A program made the translations under genes and the position numbers. The notes beneath the pieces are model-generated. The model was not told the DNA's origin, did no database searches, and saw nothing but the letters and a program-made list of their open reading frames with translations. This document shows positions 1 to 11,893 of a stretch of 64,000 nt of DNA, piece after piece. The stretch's first letter is position 1, and each line of letters starts with the position of its first letter. Origin of the DNA: Watersipora subatra (taxonomy: Eukaryota > Bryozoa > Gymnolaemata > Cheilostomatida > Watersiporidae); NCBI RefSeq assembly GCF_963576615.1, contig NC_088717.1, positions 13,274,108 through 13,338,107 on the forward strand. Direction: 5' to 3'.

Positions 1-624
1 CACAAACAAAACAAACTACGTGCCTCGTAAAATTCGGCACAAGTATATTTATCTGAAGCTTCACCAGTTCATAAATAAGTGCTAAACTCACATATGAAAG
101 AAACTTAATAAAATGTTGAATAATTATTAGGAGCTTTGTTACTACTAAAAAAGCTTAGCTTTAGACTAGCAATGGCACTGTAAGGTCCTATTACGAGTAT
201 TATCCGAAAGAAAACTTAAAATAAAGCCAATTCTATTGTGAACGTTGACAACTTTATGAAGTAATAAACAATCAAAGCTGCGTTTGTGCTTCATTATGTT
301 ATTACTGACAAATGCATTGAATTATATTAGCAAATACGCATTTCTGAATTTTAAGAAAATCATTTTAGTATTTGTTTTTTAATGAAGTGAAACTGAGTGA
401 TATTTGAAGTTCTGACTGACTTTGACTCCATTCTGTAAGAAACTAAATTTACCAAGTAGAATAGCTAAATATATGCTTACCATTTGTGTAAGACAGCATG
501 TAAGAACTAGCAATACTATTAAATCCATTTGTACAGCCATTTTTATTGTCAGCAGTAGAAGCCATGAAGAACGACACAATGTCATACATTATAAAGATTC
601 TTAGAATGCTGTAGCAGAAGTAGA
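1..624. other. AT-rich non-coding stretch
   Basis: No coding exon, RNA gene or recognisable repeat was found here. The short open frames have no domain signature and no plausible splice partners. Confidence 0.5.
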
Positions 625-1120
625 TATCAAAATCTCAAAGTCCTGAAACCTTATTGCCTTGGAGCCTTGTGATTCTGGCACCTCTGCACCTTTGCACCTC
701 TGAAGCCTATGTATTTGGTGTCTCAAAGTACACCAGGAAGATGCCGAAAAGCCTAAAATGTCTTCAGACCCAGCGCTTATAGGAGCATTATGAAAATTCT
801 TAAAATACTTTAACAAAACAACTAATGCATCATAGCCCTGTAGTCCTGACACTGCAGCACCACAGAGTCCTGATGTCTTGGAGTAGTGCAGAGGGATGCC
901 ACAAAAGACTCAAAGGTCCCTGCATTTCAGAGCCTTAGGTCCTTGCAATCCTAGAATTTACGAGCCTCGAGGCTACTCACACCAGATGGTCTAAACTTCT
1001 AAGCTTGAAAATTCTAGAGCTTCAAGTCCCACAGCTCCAGAGAGCTGAAACCATGTATCTCTGAAATCATGAGCCAAAAAGTCTCCACAATCCTGAGACC
1101 TCAGAGCTTTAGATCATTTG
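625..1120. repeat. Decayed tandem-like repeat region
   Basis: The stretch is built from imperfect reiterations of short words such as AGCCTTGTGATTC, CACCTCTGCACC, AGTCCTGA and CTCAAAG, with irregular spacing. It looks like an old, diverged satellite or minisatellite. No exact period can be fixed by eye. Confidence 0.4.
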
Positions 1121-2921
1121 AGCCTTTTTAAAAAGATGCTTTATTTTGGTATTAAAGGCCTTATGTGCTTTTTCATGGCGTGGCTGAAATCACCTTGATC
1201 AATTATAACGATTCTAGTTTTTATAGTTTGGGCTGCCATTAAAATATTAATTGACAGTAACATTGGGATATTAGCGCAAAAGAGGTGAGACTGTTGAGGG
1301 TTCTTTTGCCTATTATTTAACATAAAATAAAAAGTGGTCAAAAATGTTAGAGTAAGTACCAGATATGTAGATCTACATAAACAATAATGTTGATGATGTC
1401 ACAAGCTTTTTAAATATGCGCAAGTTTTAAGCAGAACTTAGCCTGCTATTTCCAACATTTGGTAGAAGTGTAAAATGTAAAAACTAAAAGAATTGTACGT
1501 TTATTTAAAAATTATCTCTCTCAAGGTATATAAAGCAGAAAGAAGTTGTTGCTAAATTTTATTTTCTGGATAAAACTGGAGCTAGCTCAATGATTATTCT
1601 AGAAGCACCATGAGCTGAGGTTTTAATGGCTGGTTGCTGAAATATTTTCTAACCCAACCCCCAAAGTGCAACATAAATGTGTTACTATTTGCATTAAAGC
1701 CCATTATTAAAACTATTAAATATTGAAGCTCAAAAGGTTAATTTCTGTTTACTTTCAAATTATCTTTGTTGTCGTAGTTCAAAATGTGTAACAAAAATTT
1801 AGCTTTTAGATAGATTAAATGTTTTATTAGTGTGAAAAAGTCCAATCACCGATTATATTTTATCTAGCAAAAAAACTGAGCAAGGCTATAATGTTGAAAA
1901 CCGGTGAAATGCCGGAAATGGTGGATACAGTAGGTAATAACATTAAATTTTTGTTTGTATATCAGGCACTGCTTTGTTAATAAGATTATATATTTAGGGT
2001 TTCTTAGGGTTCACTAAAGCTCCCACATTGTGAAGAGATGACATACAGATTGCACGAACTCTATTTAATTGTGTGTCTTTTTAACTCAGTCTGAAGCTAC
2101 CATTGAATGTACTATTACTAGAAGACTGGGAGTAAAATGTGTAGACTGTCATTTTCAAACATCCTGTAATGCCTTGGTTATCTCAAATTAGCTTCTGTCA
2201 AGAATAGTAGTTGATCATGAATTATGGATCGGTTAAGATGTGGTTACTCACATCTACTGTAAAGGAACCTAGTTATTTTAAGGCTTGGCCTAATAACTGG
2301 CACTTTACTTATTGTCATCAACCCTAAGACTGTGAGAGCATTTGCAATAGCAAGTGGTTGTAAAAATCATATGATCCATATATTTGTAAACAAATATATC
2401 CTAACATAGCAGAAAGGTAAGCCACAAGTATTGCTAATCTGAACTCAAGGATCAATGTGGGCTCCTTTTATATATTTGGCTCTGTGGTAGGCCGCCGACC
2501 TTTCTAAGCTGGTCTGATGGCTTGGCTAATTGATTCTCGCTTGGCTGATAGCGCATACAAAATCTCAGGTAAAGAGTGATCGCTTAACTGGCCGATTGTT
2601 AGTGAGCCCAGCAGGGTGGTCTGGCTGGCTGCCACCAAAGTACCGTACATGCTAGCCATACTTGAATTTAATGCTATTGCATTGATTGTCAATTACTTTC
2701 AAAACTTGAAGTTTGTAACAAAAATAAAAGATTTATGGTTCAGTAGCGAAGCGTCTGCTGAAGTGATAAATACTCTGACCTCTGAGCAACTTCGGGCAAC
2801 TATGAAATTAGAGTTAATTTAACCTTCACTGATATTTACTTCAGTGTGAGTTCGGCTTTCACGCGACATGACCTTGATGCAACATTGACTTTCAGGCGAC
2901 ATGGATTGTTGGAATGATACT
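1121..2921. other. Non-coding stretch
   Basis: Nothing supportable was seen apart from AT-rich unique-looking DNA. The short open frames near 1.2 and 2.5-2.8 kb carry no recognisable motif. Confidence 0.45.
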
Positions 2922-2929
2922 GCCTAAAT

Positions 2930-3290
2930 CAGGGATGTCAAACTTAACTGTACAAGGGGCCAAAATTTAAAACACAATCTAGATCGCCGGCCGAACAAGA
3001 TAAACATTTATTGAACATACTGAAACTAAATGTTTTTGGAGCATAAATATGGATTAAAACGGACAGGATTATCATTATGAAACAAACCTTCGGTTAAATT
3101 GACACGATAAGTACGCAGTAAGGCAGCTGAAGCGTTGCATTATGGGATCTGTAGTTCTGTGCAGTATTATGCCATCAGTGCTCCATACCGATGGGCCACG
3201 AATAACAATAATGTAAAATGATCTTGCGGGCCAGATCTGATTACAAGGTGGGCCGGATGTGGCCCGTGGGCTGTGAGTTTGACATATGTG
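2930..3290. mobile_element. Short non-autonomous hAT-like element
   Basis: The element is 361 bp. It opens with CAGGGATGTCAAACT and closes with AGTTTGACATATGTG, imperfect inverted termini of the hAT/Charlie type. It is flanked by an exact 8-bp duplication, GCCTAAAT, at 2922-2929 and 3291-3298. Eight-base target duplications are characteristic of hAT transposition. The interior has the GGGCC-rich words common in such elements and no intact transposase. Confidence 0.85.
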
Positions 3291-3520
3291 GCCTAAATAA
3301 TACATTGACCTTAAAACCTTCTTTCTTAGACCTTTAATCTTCTGATGACCCCTCTTGATCTCCCATCTAGAACTTGATCTTCTAGATGGTACTTGAGTTT
3401 TTAGTGAATGCTATCTTTCAGTGAACGTTCACAAGGGCAACGTTCACAATTTGAAGACCTAGTCATGTGGACGGACTTAGCTTGTGGCTTGTGGCTGTAT
3501 CAACTTCCATATGACTTTAA

Positions 3521-6030
3521 AGATGTGGTTGCGACAAATTTGAGTTGATTTTAAATGAAAGTATTTTTTTGTCTATCAGTTGATACATCGTTTGCTGTGT
3601 TAGGTGATCTCATTGTCAAATATTTGAAGATTAAAATCAAAAAAAACTTGATCGCCGTAAAAAACGCTCAGGCCAAAAAAACATGCCCAGACTTGTCCAA
3701 AATGTTGTAACGCGTGATACAACCTGTCTCTATTTCTTGTATTCCCATCGGCTATTGCGATAAAAGTCTAGTCTTATGCTATATTGGCTCTATTGGCATT
3801 TATCTTATCTTGTATTTGCTCATGTTGGCTAGAATAAATTTTTAAATCCAGATACAGATACATTATTATCAATGTCTCGAACGCCTCAAAAAAGGAAAAT
3901 TAAAAACTTGTCATATTAGCTTCCTCTAAATGCTGTGTAAACATCTTAGTACCGACTACCAATTCTACCGGTCTACGGTAATTCTGTCAATCAAACTAAG
4001 TACATGTAGAATAAGGTATTTGTATCGGCGCAGTTCCGTCGCTACCACACCGGAAACTAGTTACTAAGTAAAATATATGGCGGATAAGAGTGCCCGAGTT
4101 CGCAACCCGAGTTGATGAACCGAGTTATATTTACAAACTCGAGTTTGTAAATATAAGGTGCATTATACTGGTATTACGGTATGACAACCGTAGATATGGT
4201 TATATTAACAATGGTACACTGACAGGCACTCATTACCTAATAAAAATTAAACTATGTATGTACTGTTCATGTTCAACAACTCGAGTCGATAACATGGAAC
4301 ACGGGGCACTATAAGGCTCCATAAAAAGTAGAAAGCTGCGTCTTTGAAAAGAATATGTGGCGAAACCAACTGCATCCCTAACAGTCATGTACATTGTATA
4401 GTCAACGTTATCGAGTCATTACTGGTATTAATTTGTAGAAAAAAATTCACTGATCACATTTGATTAGTTGATTCAAGTGCTAAACAGATGGTCGAGCTAT
4501 GCAAAAGTGCCTGTCCATGCCGCTCTGGTTGCACTTCATAAATCCATCTATCAGAAAAGATTTCAACACAGGTGTCAACGGGGCTATGATATATTCAATG
4601 TTCCGCAAATCATGTTTTGCATCATCTTCAACAATATTATTTTATTATATAATTTTTACAAGCATAAGTTTTTTTATCTTGGCATGAAGATTTTATTAAA
4701 AATATCCATCAAGCCGTCGCCACTCACATAGTTTCAGCTCATACAATGGGACAATTTCATCTACTGCAGCAAACTCAAACAAAACATCATGGTTTATGCA
4801 GCACACATTTAAGTCTCTCTTTCCCATTTATGGCAGTTTCCACACTGACAAAGCCGCTTCGCTGGTGGAATCACGTAAATCTCCTGTAATAAATAAATCA
4901 AAGACAGTAAATATACGTCATTCATAGATATGTCATTCTAATGCGCATCTACTGAAAGCTTTCAAATTGGGAAATAGATTGCGAGTGTAATTTTAAAAAT
5001 AAATGAATGTTTAACCGAAGCATAAGTACGCCAAGCCAACGATTTGAAGCTTTGGTTCTGGAAGTTATCGATGTGCATTGATCAATCGATTTTCTTCACT
5101 TTCTACAAGTGAGAAGTGAACATCTAAAGTCTAATCATAAATCTAATTTACTAGATAAAACTGCGAAAGAAAATTTGAAGCAAATATAACTAGGTGACAT
5201 GATAGAAAGTTATAAAACGTTGATTGGTGACAGCAAAAAATTATAAATTTATTAATTAGTACATGTATTAATGAGTACTAAACTATTACCTTTAGTATAT
5301 TCATCAATCTAAGCCATTGTATTGCTAGATGCTATGGATTAAAAAGGAGCCGTCAAGAACTCACTGTACATACGTATCTCACATGCGCAGGAAATTACAT
5401 TATAACCTCAAACAGGGAAATATAATCACAAAGTAAAAGATAAATTTACCTCCATTCTCCTATCTTTTTCTGTAGCATAACGATGCTGAGGCCTGTCAGC
5501 TCTAACTTTAAGCTGTCTGTCTTAAACTTTCACCACCTGATGCTCAGAAAACTCAAAGTCACCTTTGCAGGAATTGGAAGTATTTTTACAATTCTGTTGT
5601 TCATCAATAAAACGTGTCGATTGAGTAATTCATCAAAGTAACGATGTTAATTAATTTAGTAAATATTGATGTCGATGCGATCTAATAATAGAGTAAAATT
5701 CCTAACTTTTACATTACAGACAACTGCGTTTTACGAGTGATAACGTTTATTACGACCTATATAAAAATTTTGTGCTGATGATTGGCTAATGAAGCGATCT
5801 TATATTTATCGCTCGTAGACTCTTTTCAGATTCAGATGTATCAGTAGTTACGTCACAAATGAAGCACCCGCTGGAATGTGAGCTTTTTAAAAGATGGTGT
5901 CATTCAAACGCATATATCTCTAGACAGGGTTAGTTTACAAAGACAAAAATGACATCAAATTGTAGCTGATGCTTTAGCCTTTTATTGGTCTTAATTTCAT
6001 TAAAGAGGATTTTTTGACGCAACCACATCT
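3521..6030 (-). mobile_element. TTAA-target DNA transposon family A, copy 1 (decayed)
   Basis: The element is 2.5 kb. Its termini read AGATGTGGTTGCG and CGCAACCACATCT, each abutting TTAA (3517-3520 and 6031-6034). A second copy lies at 43661-45577. TTAA targets are known for piggyBac and Kolobok elements. On the minus strand the interior keeps a splice-acceptor-preceded exon (4883-4809) with a CQCGNC cysteine cluster resembling the P2RX7 C-terminal zinc module, closed early by a stop. No intact transposase was recognised, so the superfamily is inferred. Confidence 0.7.
4809..4883 (-). pseudogene. P2RX7-C-like exon remnant in family A copy 1
   Basis: After a TTATTACAG acceptor the exon reads GAG-ATT and yields a peptide with LCQCGNCHKW before a TAA. 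Phase, exon start and the C-x-C-x2-C spacing match exon 2 of the better-preserved gene at 39079-38819, which has WCACKRC. The upstream exon (about 5640-5455, minus strand) is interrupted by a stop in this copy. I read it as a dead copy of the same transposon-borne module; the homology is short and needs an alignment. Confidence 0.4.
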
Positions 6031-6034
6031 TTAA

Positions 6035-6939
6035 CTTTAATATAGTTTTTAAATTTGGATAGCTTTGAATCTCCACATGGCATTAATCATCAGGTTTCCA
6101 TGACCTTCTGATAGTCTTGACATTTGATTCACATTGGTTCAAGAATTTCAGCCAGCTGGTTAAGGCAAATCTAGCGGATGATAATGCACGATCAGCCGAG
6201 CTCAAGAATGCAAAGCCTACCAAAGAGCCTAAAATATAAAAAGCAAAGGATTTATATAATATTTTATAAAATTATATATGTATTATATTATCGCTACGAC
6301 CACTTCTTTTTGCAAATGCTTCTAAAGTTGGCAATAAGTAAACTGTCAAAACTTCCAACCAGGCAGAGTTGACACTACAACTACAGGTTTATTAGGGACT
6401 CGCACAAGAAAGGCCTAGACCAGGTTGAGCGCTCTGTAAAATAATAACCTGATATCCCTGCACGAGCTTATAGCTTATAGCCTATCACTTATATTGACCT
6501 GCCCAACCTCCATCTCATGAACATGGCCAAGATGTTCAGCAACTCATTGAGCAGCGGTCTCCTACAGAACCATCTGCTTGCCACACTTATCTCCACACTG
6601 ACAGGCATCGTCGGGGCTAGAAACGAGTTCCTACAAATTAAAATAGAAAATCATCAGCCAGCGGGTCAGGACTGTAGAAGAAGCGCAGTGAAACCGGTGG
6701 AAACTACCACCAAGGACGCAGTGGGTATTTAATCTAGATAGTCCAAAAGTTGGCTATGCAGGTGGGTTATTGCAATTACAAGGTTTCCGAAAAGTCGTGA
6801 GCCGTCAAGATAAAATATAACCCTCTGCTGAGTGTATGGAAACAGGTCACATTTGTGAGGAGAATGTCCCAGAAAACAGAAACTTGATCTGGGAAACCGC
6901 GGTTGCCGCAGCAGTAGAGACTAATACTCGTTTTACCAA
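6035..6939. other. Non-coding stretch
   Basis: No supported exon. Short plus-strand frames near 6.2 and 6.5 kb lack recognisable motifs. Confidence 0.4.
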
Positions 6940-7150
6940 GACGAGCACTCACCAGATGAGCAAGGCACCCAGCAGGCAACTAGAGCAAAGGTACCAAGGT
7001 GATAGTGGCAATTTGTGCTAATCTGGAAAGACTGACAGAACAAGGACTCAAGATCGAAAGGGAGAATCCAAAGTGTTACCTGATTCAAGGAGAAAGTTGG
7101 CCGGATACTTCTAAGCCCATTTCCAAATAAGCAGAGTGGACCATAAGGAA
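6940..7150 (+). pseudogene. Possible decayed reverse-transcriptase fragment
   Basis: A plus-strand frame from about 7003 to 7110 reads LERLTEQGLKIERENPKCYL and then a stop. The spacing of a leucine-rich helix, a Gly-Leu/Pro turn and an N-P-K-C-x-L motif recalls the region just after the catalytic aspartates in some retroelement reverse transcriptases. Neighbouring frames are broken. The match is short and could be chance. Confidence 0.25.
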
Positions 7151-8568
7151 TAAATAAAAGGTCTGCCCTCATATCCACGCCTTCAGTACATACCTAGATG
7201 GCCATGAGGAGAAAATGTAAATCTGTCTTAGAAGTGATAGTTCCAACTCAAGCCTCAATAGATGTAGTAAACCAACCAATGGATTTGGACTATACCTATA
7301 AAGCAACAAGATCCTCACAGAGTATTCAAGTCATACCAAGTGTTATAATGTATTTTATTTTATAATACCTCAATAAATTTTTATTGTAAGAATATATTAG
7401 TAGGTATAAGGTAAGGCGACTGCCTAGCTCGGCTGCTTACTCTCGGTACTGATGAGTCATAAAAGTAGCACCGGCTTGCCTTGACCACACATAACATTGC
7501 TGCAAGGTCACACGCAATTAGAACAAGCCAAATGATTAGCCGACTAATACCCTCAGTCCAAAAAATCAAGACTTTCAGGAGTAAGAAGGACAAAGTCTGG
7601 CTTCGGCACAAGCCCTAGACTGGCCCTACTCCACCAGCTTTTCATATTCCAAAAAGGTGATGGGCTGCTCTGCGCACCTCTTGAGAGACATGCAATATAC
7701 TACTAACCTGCGAAGTAATCAGGTGTTCAACCGGCTCCTCTGGACAATGCAACAACAATTAGAGAAGAGGCCAGAAGAGTAATAGCCACAATCTATTGTC
7801 TTACAAAACATGGCTAAGGTTCTATGGAGTAATCTGGCTGCCAATACGGTTGCGAGATGTCAAAACTGAAGAAGCCTTCATGGGGAGCTGCATCAGAGAT
7901 GATGCCATTCTGGGGATACCCTTCTGGTGGCTCATTAGTGGTTGATAAAGTTTCAGCAGCTTGTGGTATCCGTAGACAGAAAGCAGCTGACATACATAGA
8001 TAGACAGACTGCTGTTTCGCAAGGTGCAGGTCATGAGAAACCTGCCAGTGGCACTTATGCCTGCTCATACATACCCTCATCAGTATTTCTCTATCTTAAA
8101 AAGCGTAAAGGCCTACATAGTATAGCTAAGAATTACAGTATATTATAATAATTATAGTAACTTTACAAGTAAGCCTATTACTATCGTGGGAAGTTTTAAT
8201 GGCCAGTATGATGCTGTATTGCAGGTATTAATAACGGTAAAATTGGTGCTTGAAGATTAAAATGCTACTTGAAAGCCTTAGGTCGGCCATGTGTTAGGAA
8301 AACAAATCTGCAAACCTTTGTGTGATAACATTGTATATATTTCAGCGCGGATTTCAAAATATGTTGAAGGAGTCCTTGTATGGTTTAACAATAGTAGTTT
8401 CCTGTATTGTAGTCTAATATCTGTCATATATACTATCCAGTTCACCATTTTCAATATATGTACTTGTAGCATCCTTCCTGAGTAAATTTTTTGTCAAAAC
8501 TGACATGATCATCTGGAGCAGCTTATTGAGCCCACTAAATTTGAATGATGTCACTATTTCGTCATAGC

Positions 8569-8571
<3 letters not shown>
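7151..8571. other. Non-coding stretch
   Basis: No gene or classified repeat was found between the possible retroelement remnant and the TA microsatellite. Confidence 0.4.

Positions 8572-8572
<1 letters not shown>

Positions 8573-8646
<74 letters not shown>
8573..8646. repeat. (TA)n microsatellite, about 37 units
   Basis: An uninterrupted run of alternating T and A of about 74 bases. It lies about 60 bases outside the left end of the Penelope-like dimer. The right end of the dimer also runs straight into a TA tract. Confidence 0.95.
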
Positions 8647-8649
<3 letters not shown>

Positions 8650-8745
8650 TAGATGCAGTATGAACAGTCTCTTGCATGAAAGTGCTCAATATTAAAATAG
8701 AGCGATGTAAAATTGGGTAAAAATGAAAGTTAAAGTTAAGTTTAA

Positions 8746-8804
8746 AACAACTTTATTACTAATAGTTTCATATTGCCATGCAATAATCATCAGATAAAAT
8801 TGTT
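8746..8804 (-). ncRNA. Hammerhead ribozyme, type I (left arm)
   Basis: On the minus strand the 59-nt fold runs from 8804 to 8746 and is base-for-base identical to the copy at 10398-10456. It has the CTGATGA core, a 6-bp stem II closed by an ATG loop, GAAA, a 3-bp stem III, and a GTA cleavage triplet. An 11-bp stem I has one G-T wobble. Predicted cleavage lies between 8757 and 8756. Hammerhead motifs in the terminal repeats of Penelope-like elements are established in the literature; activity here is inferred. Confidence 0.85.
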
Positions 8805-8938
8805 AGCACTGAAAACGACTTATATATAGATGGAAATAAAAGCGTAGGTCTTAAAATACCTAAATACACCACTGATACGTAGGATTAAAATTAGCAAGCA
8901 ACACGATTTAAAGCCTCAACAATGCAGAAGTTTAAAAG

Positions 8939-10036
8939 TTAAGTCTTAAAATTGCTTAAAAGGAATTTGCCAGCATGTCTACATGTTGAAACTAGTTCAC
9001 AGCGTTTGTTTAAGGTAGCAATGTTAGGATTGTATATAATATAAAATTTCTCATACAGACATAGGTTGCATCTGCCTGTGGTCTTGTTGTATGATGTAGC
9101 TCTTTTGACTATGCTCCACTTGATGTTATATTCTATGCCTTGGTCTTTTAAGGTCCATATGTGCTTACTGAGCTCGGTGCTTGATCTTTTCTCTACATTT
9201 CTAAAGGTTGTCATATGATTGTAATAGCGTTGTTTGAATGTGGTGTCAGTCAATCCTATGTAATGTTCGTCCGCAGATTGACCATTGGTGGTGACTGTCG
9301 CCTTATATATAATTGACTTGCTCAGGCACTTTCCTTGTAGTGGGCAGCCATTCTTATGTCGGCAGTTGCATTCTCTTGGTTCTGTAGCTATAGGGGTCTC
9401 ATTGTGATGCTGCAGCAATCTGGTATTATGAGCGCTAATGATACTGCTCACATTGTTCATACAGCTGTAGCTTAATTTCACAAAGTTTCTATTGAAGATC
9501 TTACGAAGAGCGTGTGATTTAGGGAACTCTGTGTCCAGGATATTAAAGAAAATCTTACCGATGTTATTAGCTACATTTTTGCTGAATGGCAGGTTGTACC
9601 ATAGTATCGGTCTTCGTCTGGTATTCTTGTCTTTGTTTTGCGCATTGTTTGTCGGGGCAGGCTGAAACACAAGCTTGTGTTTGTGTCCGCTTAGATTGAG
9701 TGCCTGCTGGTATATGTCAGTTTCGGTGGTAAATGTGGAGTTGTCTGATGACAAGCTGCTCAGTCTCCTATTTATACCTAGTGGTATATTGTTTATTACT
9801 CCAAGTGGATGATTGGACTTGGCGTGTACATATTGTGGATGTGTATTTGGCTTGTGGTAAATTCTGTGTATACCGGTCGTCAGGTTTAGGTTTACATCTA
9901 AGAAGTTGGCCACCTTTTTGTTCGCCGATACAGTTATGCGTAGTCCGTTCTTGTGGAAGATAGAGCAGAGTTTTTTCTTGATTTTCTCAGCTTCTCTTGG
10001 GGTCTTGTTGGTTATTCCTAGGCCGTCATCTCGATA
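8939..10036 (-). CDS. Penelope-like protein, 5'-truncated: RT tail plus GIY-YIG endonuclease
   Basis: An open frame of about 365 codons with no ATG at its start, because the element is truncated. It opens with YRDDGLGI, the catalytic Asp pair of a reverse transcriptase palm. The thumb region follows (IFNRNFVKLSYSCMNN), then a cysteine cluster (ECNCRHKNGCPLQGKC) and a GIY-YIG nuclease: IYKATV and HYIGLTDT as the two signature halves, KQRYYNH with the catalytic arginine, YEKF with the glutamate, and a late LNKR asparagine. This order, RT then C-terminal endonuclease, is that of canonical endonuclease-bearing Penelope-like elements. The nuclease nicks target DNA for primed reverse transcription. 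The surviving frame has no internal stop, so insertion is probably recent. It cannot make a full RT. Confidence 0.9.
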   Translation of the reverse strand, partial: YRDDGLGITNKTPREAEKIKKKLCSIFHKNGLRITVSANKKVANFLDVNLNLTTGIHRIYHKPNTHPQYVHAKSNHPLGVINNIPLGINRRLSSLSSDNSTFTTETDIYQQALNLSGHKHKLVFQPAPTNNAQNKDKNTRRRPILWYNLPFSKNVANNIGKIFFNILDTEFPKSHALRKIFNRNFVKLSYSCMNNVSSIISAHNTRLLQHHNETPIATEPRECNCRHKNGCPLQGKCLSKSIIYKATVTTNGQSADEHYIGLTDTTFKQRYYNHMTTFRNVEKRSSTELSKHIWTLKDQGIEYNIKWSIVKRATSYNKTTGRCNLCLYEKFYIIYNPNIATLNKRCELVSTCRHAGKFLLSNFKT

Positions 10037-10041
10037 TGCAG

Positions 10042-10263
10042 ATATGGACCTTAAAAGACCAAGGCATAGAATATAACATCAAGTGGAGCATAGTCAAAAG
10101 AGCTACATCATACAACAAGACCACAGGCAGATGCAACCTATGTCTGTATGAGAAATTTTATATTATATACAATCCTAACATTGCTACCTTAAACAAACGC
10201 TGTGAACTAGTTTCAACGTGTAGACATGCTGGCAAATTCCTTTTAAGCAATTTTAAGACTTAA
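10042..10263 (+). pseudogene. Second, shorter Penelope-like copy: endonuclease C-terminus
   Basis: The plus-strand frame repeats the last part of the nuclease, from IWTLKDQGIEYN through the YEKF glutamate and LNKR to the stop. It lacks the GIY and YIG halves and the catalytic arginine, so it is not a nuclease by itself. Upstream in-frame residues come from antisense of the partner copy and have no coding meaning. Confidence 0.85.
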
Positions 10264-10397
10264 CTTTTAAACTTCTGCATTGTTGAGGCTTTAAATCGTG
10301 TTGCTTGCTAATTTTAATCCTACGTATCAGTGGTGTATTTAGGTATTTTAAGACCTACGCTTTTATTTCCATCTATATATAAGTCATTTTCAGTGCT

Positions 10398-10456
10398 AAC
10401 AATTTTATCTGATGATTATTGCATGGCAATATGAAACTATTAGTAATAAAGTTGTT
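10398..10456 (+). ncRNA. Hammerhead ribozyme, type I (right arm)
   Basis: Stem I pairs 398-408 with 446-456 (11 bp, one G-T wobble). CTGATGA is at 409-415. Stem II pairs 417-422 with 426-431 around ATG; its base is a T-T mismatch (416/432), which is unusual. GAAA is at 433-436. Stem III is A436-T444, C437-G443, T438-A442 with loop ATT. The cleavage triplet GTA ends at 10445. The very short stem III resembles the minimal hammerheads reported in Penelope-like elements, which may work best as dimers. Confidence 0.87.
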
Positions 10457-10494
10457 TTAAACTTAACTTTAACTTTCATTTTTACCCAATTTTA

Positions 10495-10516
10495 TATATA
10501 TATATATATATATATA
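10495..10516. repeat. Short TA microsatellite at the Penelope 3' end
   Basis: A run of TA units follows directly on the right arm. Together with the long TA tract on the left it suggests insertion into, or generation of, simple sequence at the element's ends. Confidence 0.8.
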
Positions 10517-11890
10517 ATGCTGACATTTGTATATATCTTTATACACATTTCTCAAAGTTTGTTTATTCCTCGTTGTATATGTCCAGCTACAGCATTTTTC
10601 ATATCTTGGAATAAAAATCCGTAATTTTAATACCCTAGCAACGCCGGAAAGCACATCTAGTATATATGTAAGTGTCAGCATCTGCCGTTTATTTGTCCAG
10701 TTATAGCGAAAATGATGTAGGAACAAAAATCTGCTTCACAATGGATTTGAACTCAGAACCTCCAAGCCTGCAGACAACTACAATAATGTAAAAGATAAAC
10801 CACGTTGATCTTGCCACAGTGTGATTTTTTGGGCACCTACTTATACAGCGCTTGCAAAAATCCTAACACGCTTGGCTATTACCTCGTGTGCCAAAACATT
10901 GCCTCTTTTCCCTATTCACAGTTTTTACATTGTTTCTTAATTTATTTTAATTCAAACTAATTTTTTTATAACCAATCAATTTCATTTGAAACACAGTCGT
11001 TTCTATGAAAATGAATATTTTTAATGTAATGTGGATATAGCACATTAGCATGCACAATTTCTTTTTGTCAACAGGCGAGTACTGAGTTCATTACATGCGT
11101 TCATCGCGAAAGCTCTTTAACGTATTTCTTTTGTGTATTATTCTACATATTTCTTCTTTTGAATTCTAGGGTGATTTAAATTTATGACTTACATTCTCTT
11201 TCTGATCGGCCAGACAGAAAACATTGTTTACTCGCTTAAGCGCTGCATTTTATTCCAATATCTCCTTTTTTCATTTGTACTAGCTTCGATGCATTGAAAG
11301 TTTTGATGGATAGCTTCTACAGCAACAATCTTTTTAATACACACATATATGTGGTCATTGTTATTATTAATTCAACACATTCATGATTTTATTTTGTCTT
11401 TTCAGTTTGCATTAATTGTATAAGTATCAAATATTTTTATTGCAATCTTTGTAGCAGAGCAGATTTTATCTAGCCATTACTTGCTAACTATTTTGCATTT
11501 ACATTTAAACACCTTTACTGTTGTTTAATTTATTCTGTAAAATCTTTTGAACTGCACAAAACGCCTTTCTTATAATATAAAGTTTTAGGGTATTTCTATT
11601 TTCATTTTCAAAATTTTTGTACAACAATCCAAATCTCTAAATAATATTACAAATTGCATTAGAGTTTGGAGGTTAATATGCTTACTGGGTAGCCTGCCAC
11701 CTTAGGAAATGAGTAATGCATAAATTGGTCTACCATCTGGTGATGCGGAAATAACAAAAATAGGTGTCAGACAGCTTAAACACACAGGCCAAATATAAAA
11801 TAATCAAATATATAAATAAATAAGCCAATGCATTCAAAAGTTAGCATGCTAAACGTTATATTTTAAATGAAAATTAATTTCCTGTAAAAA
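10517..11890. other. Non-coding stretch
   Basis: AT-rich DNA without recognised exons, lying downstream of the sulfotransferase gene. Confidence 0.45.
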
Positions 11891-11893
11891 AAC

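Larger units (their letters stand above)
8708..10494. mobile_element. Head-to-head inverted dimer of a Penelope-like retroelement
   Basis: Arms 8708-9160 and 10042-10494 are 453 bp each, face opposite ways, align without gaps, and differ at about one base in the coding part that I compared. Each arm holds the C-terminal endonuclease coding end and the 3' untranslated region, including a hammerhead fold. The left, minus-strand copy continues further inward, back to the reverse-transcriptase YRDD motif at about 10036, where the sequence jumps to the plus-strand copy. Both 3' ends therefore face outward. Penelope-like elements are known for 5' truncation and for direct or inverted partial copies; the join is probably a 5'-inversion-like integration product. 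Confidence 0.85.

Noticed and set aside
8414..8689. Minus-strand frame with an Ile-Tyr repeat
   Set aside because: It is translation of the (TA)n microsatellite.
10730..10830. tRNA-like segment (TTTGAACTCAGAACC, reversed B-box look)
   Set aside because: No A box at proper spacing and no cloverleaf; too weak to report.
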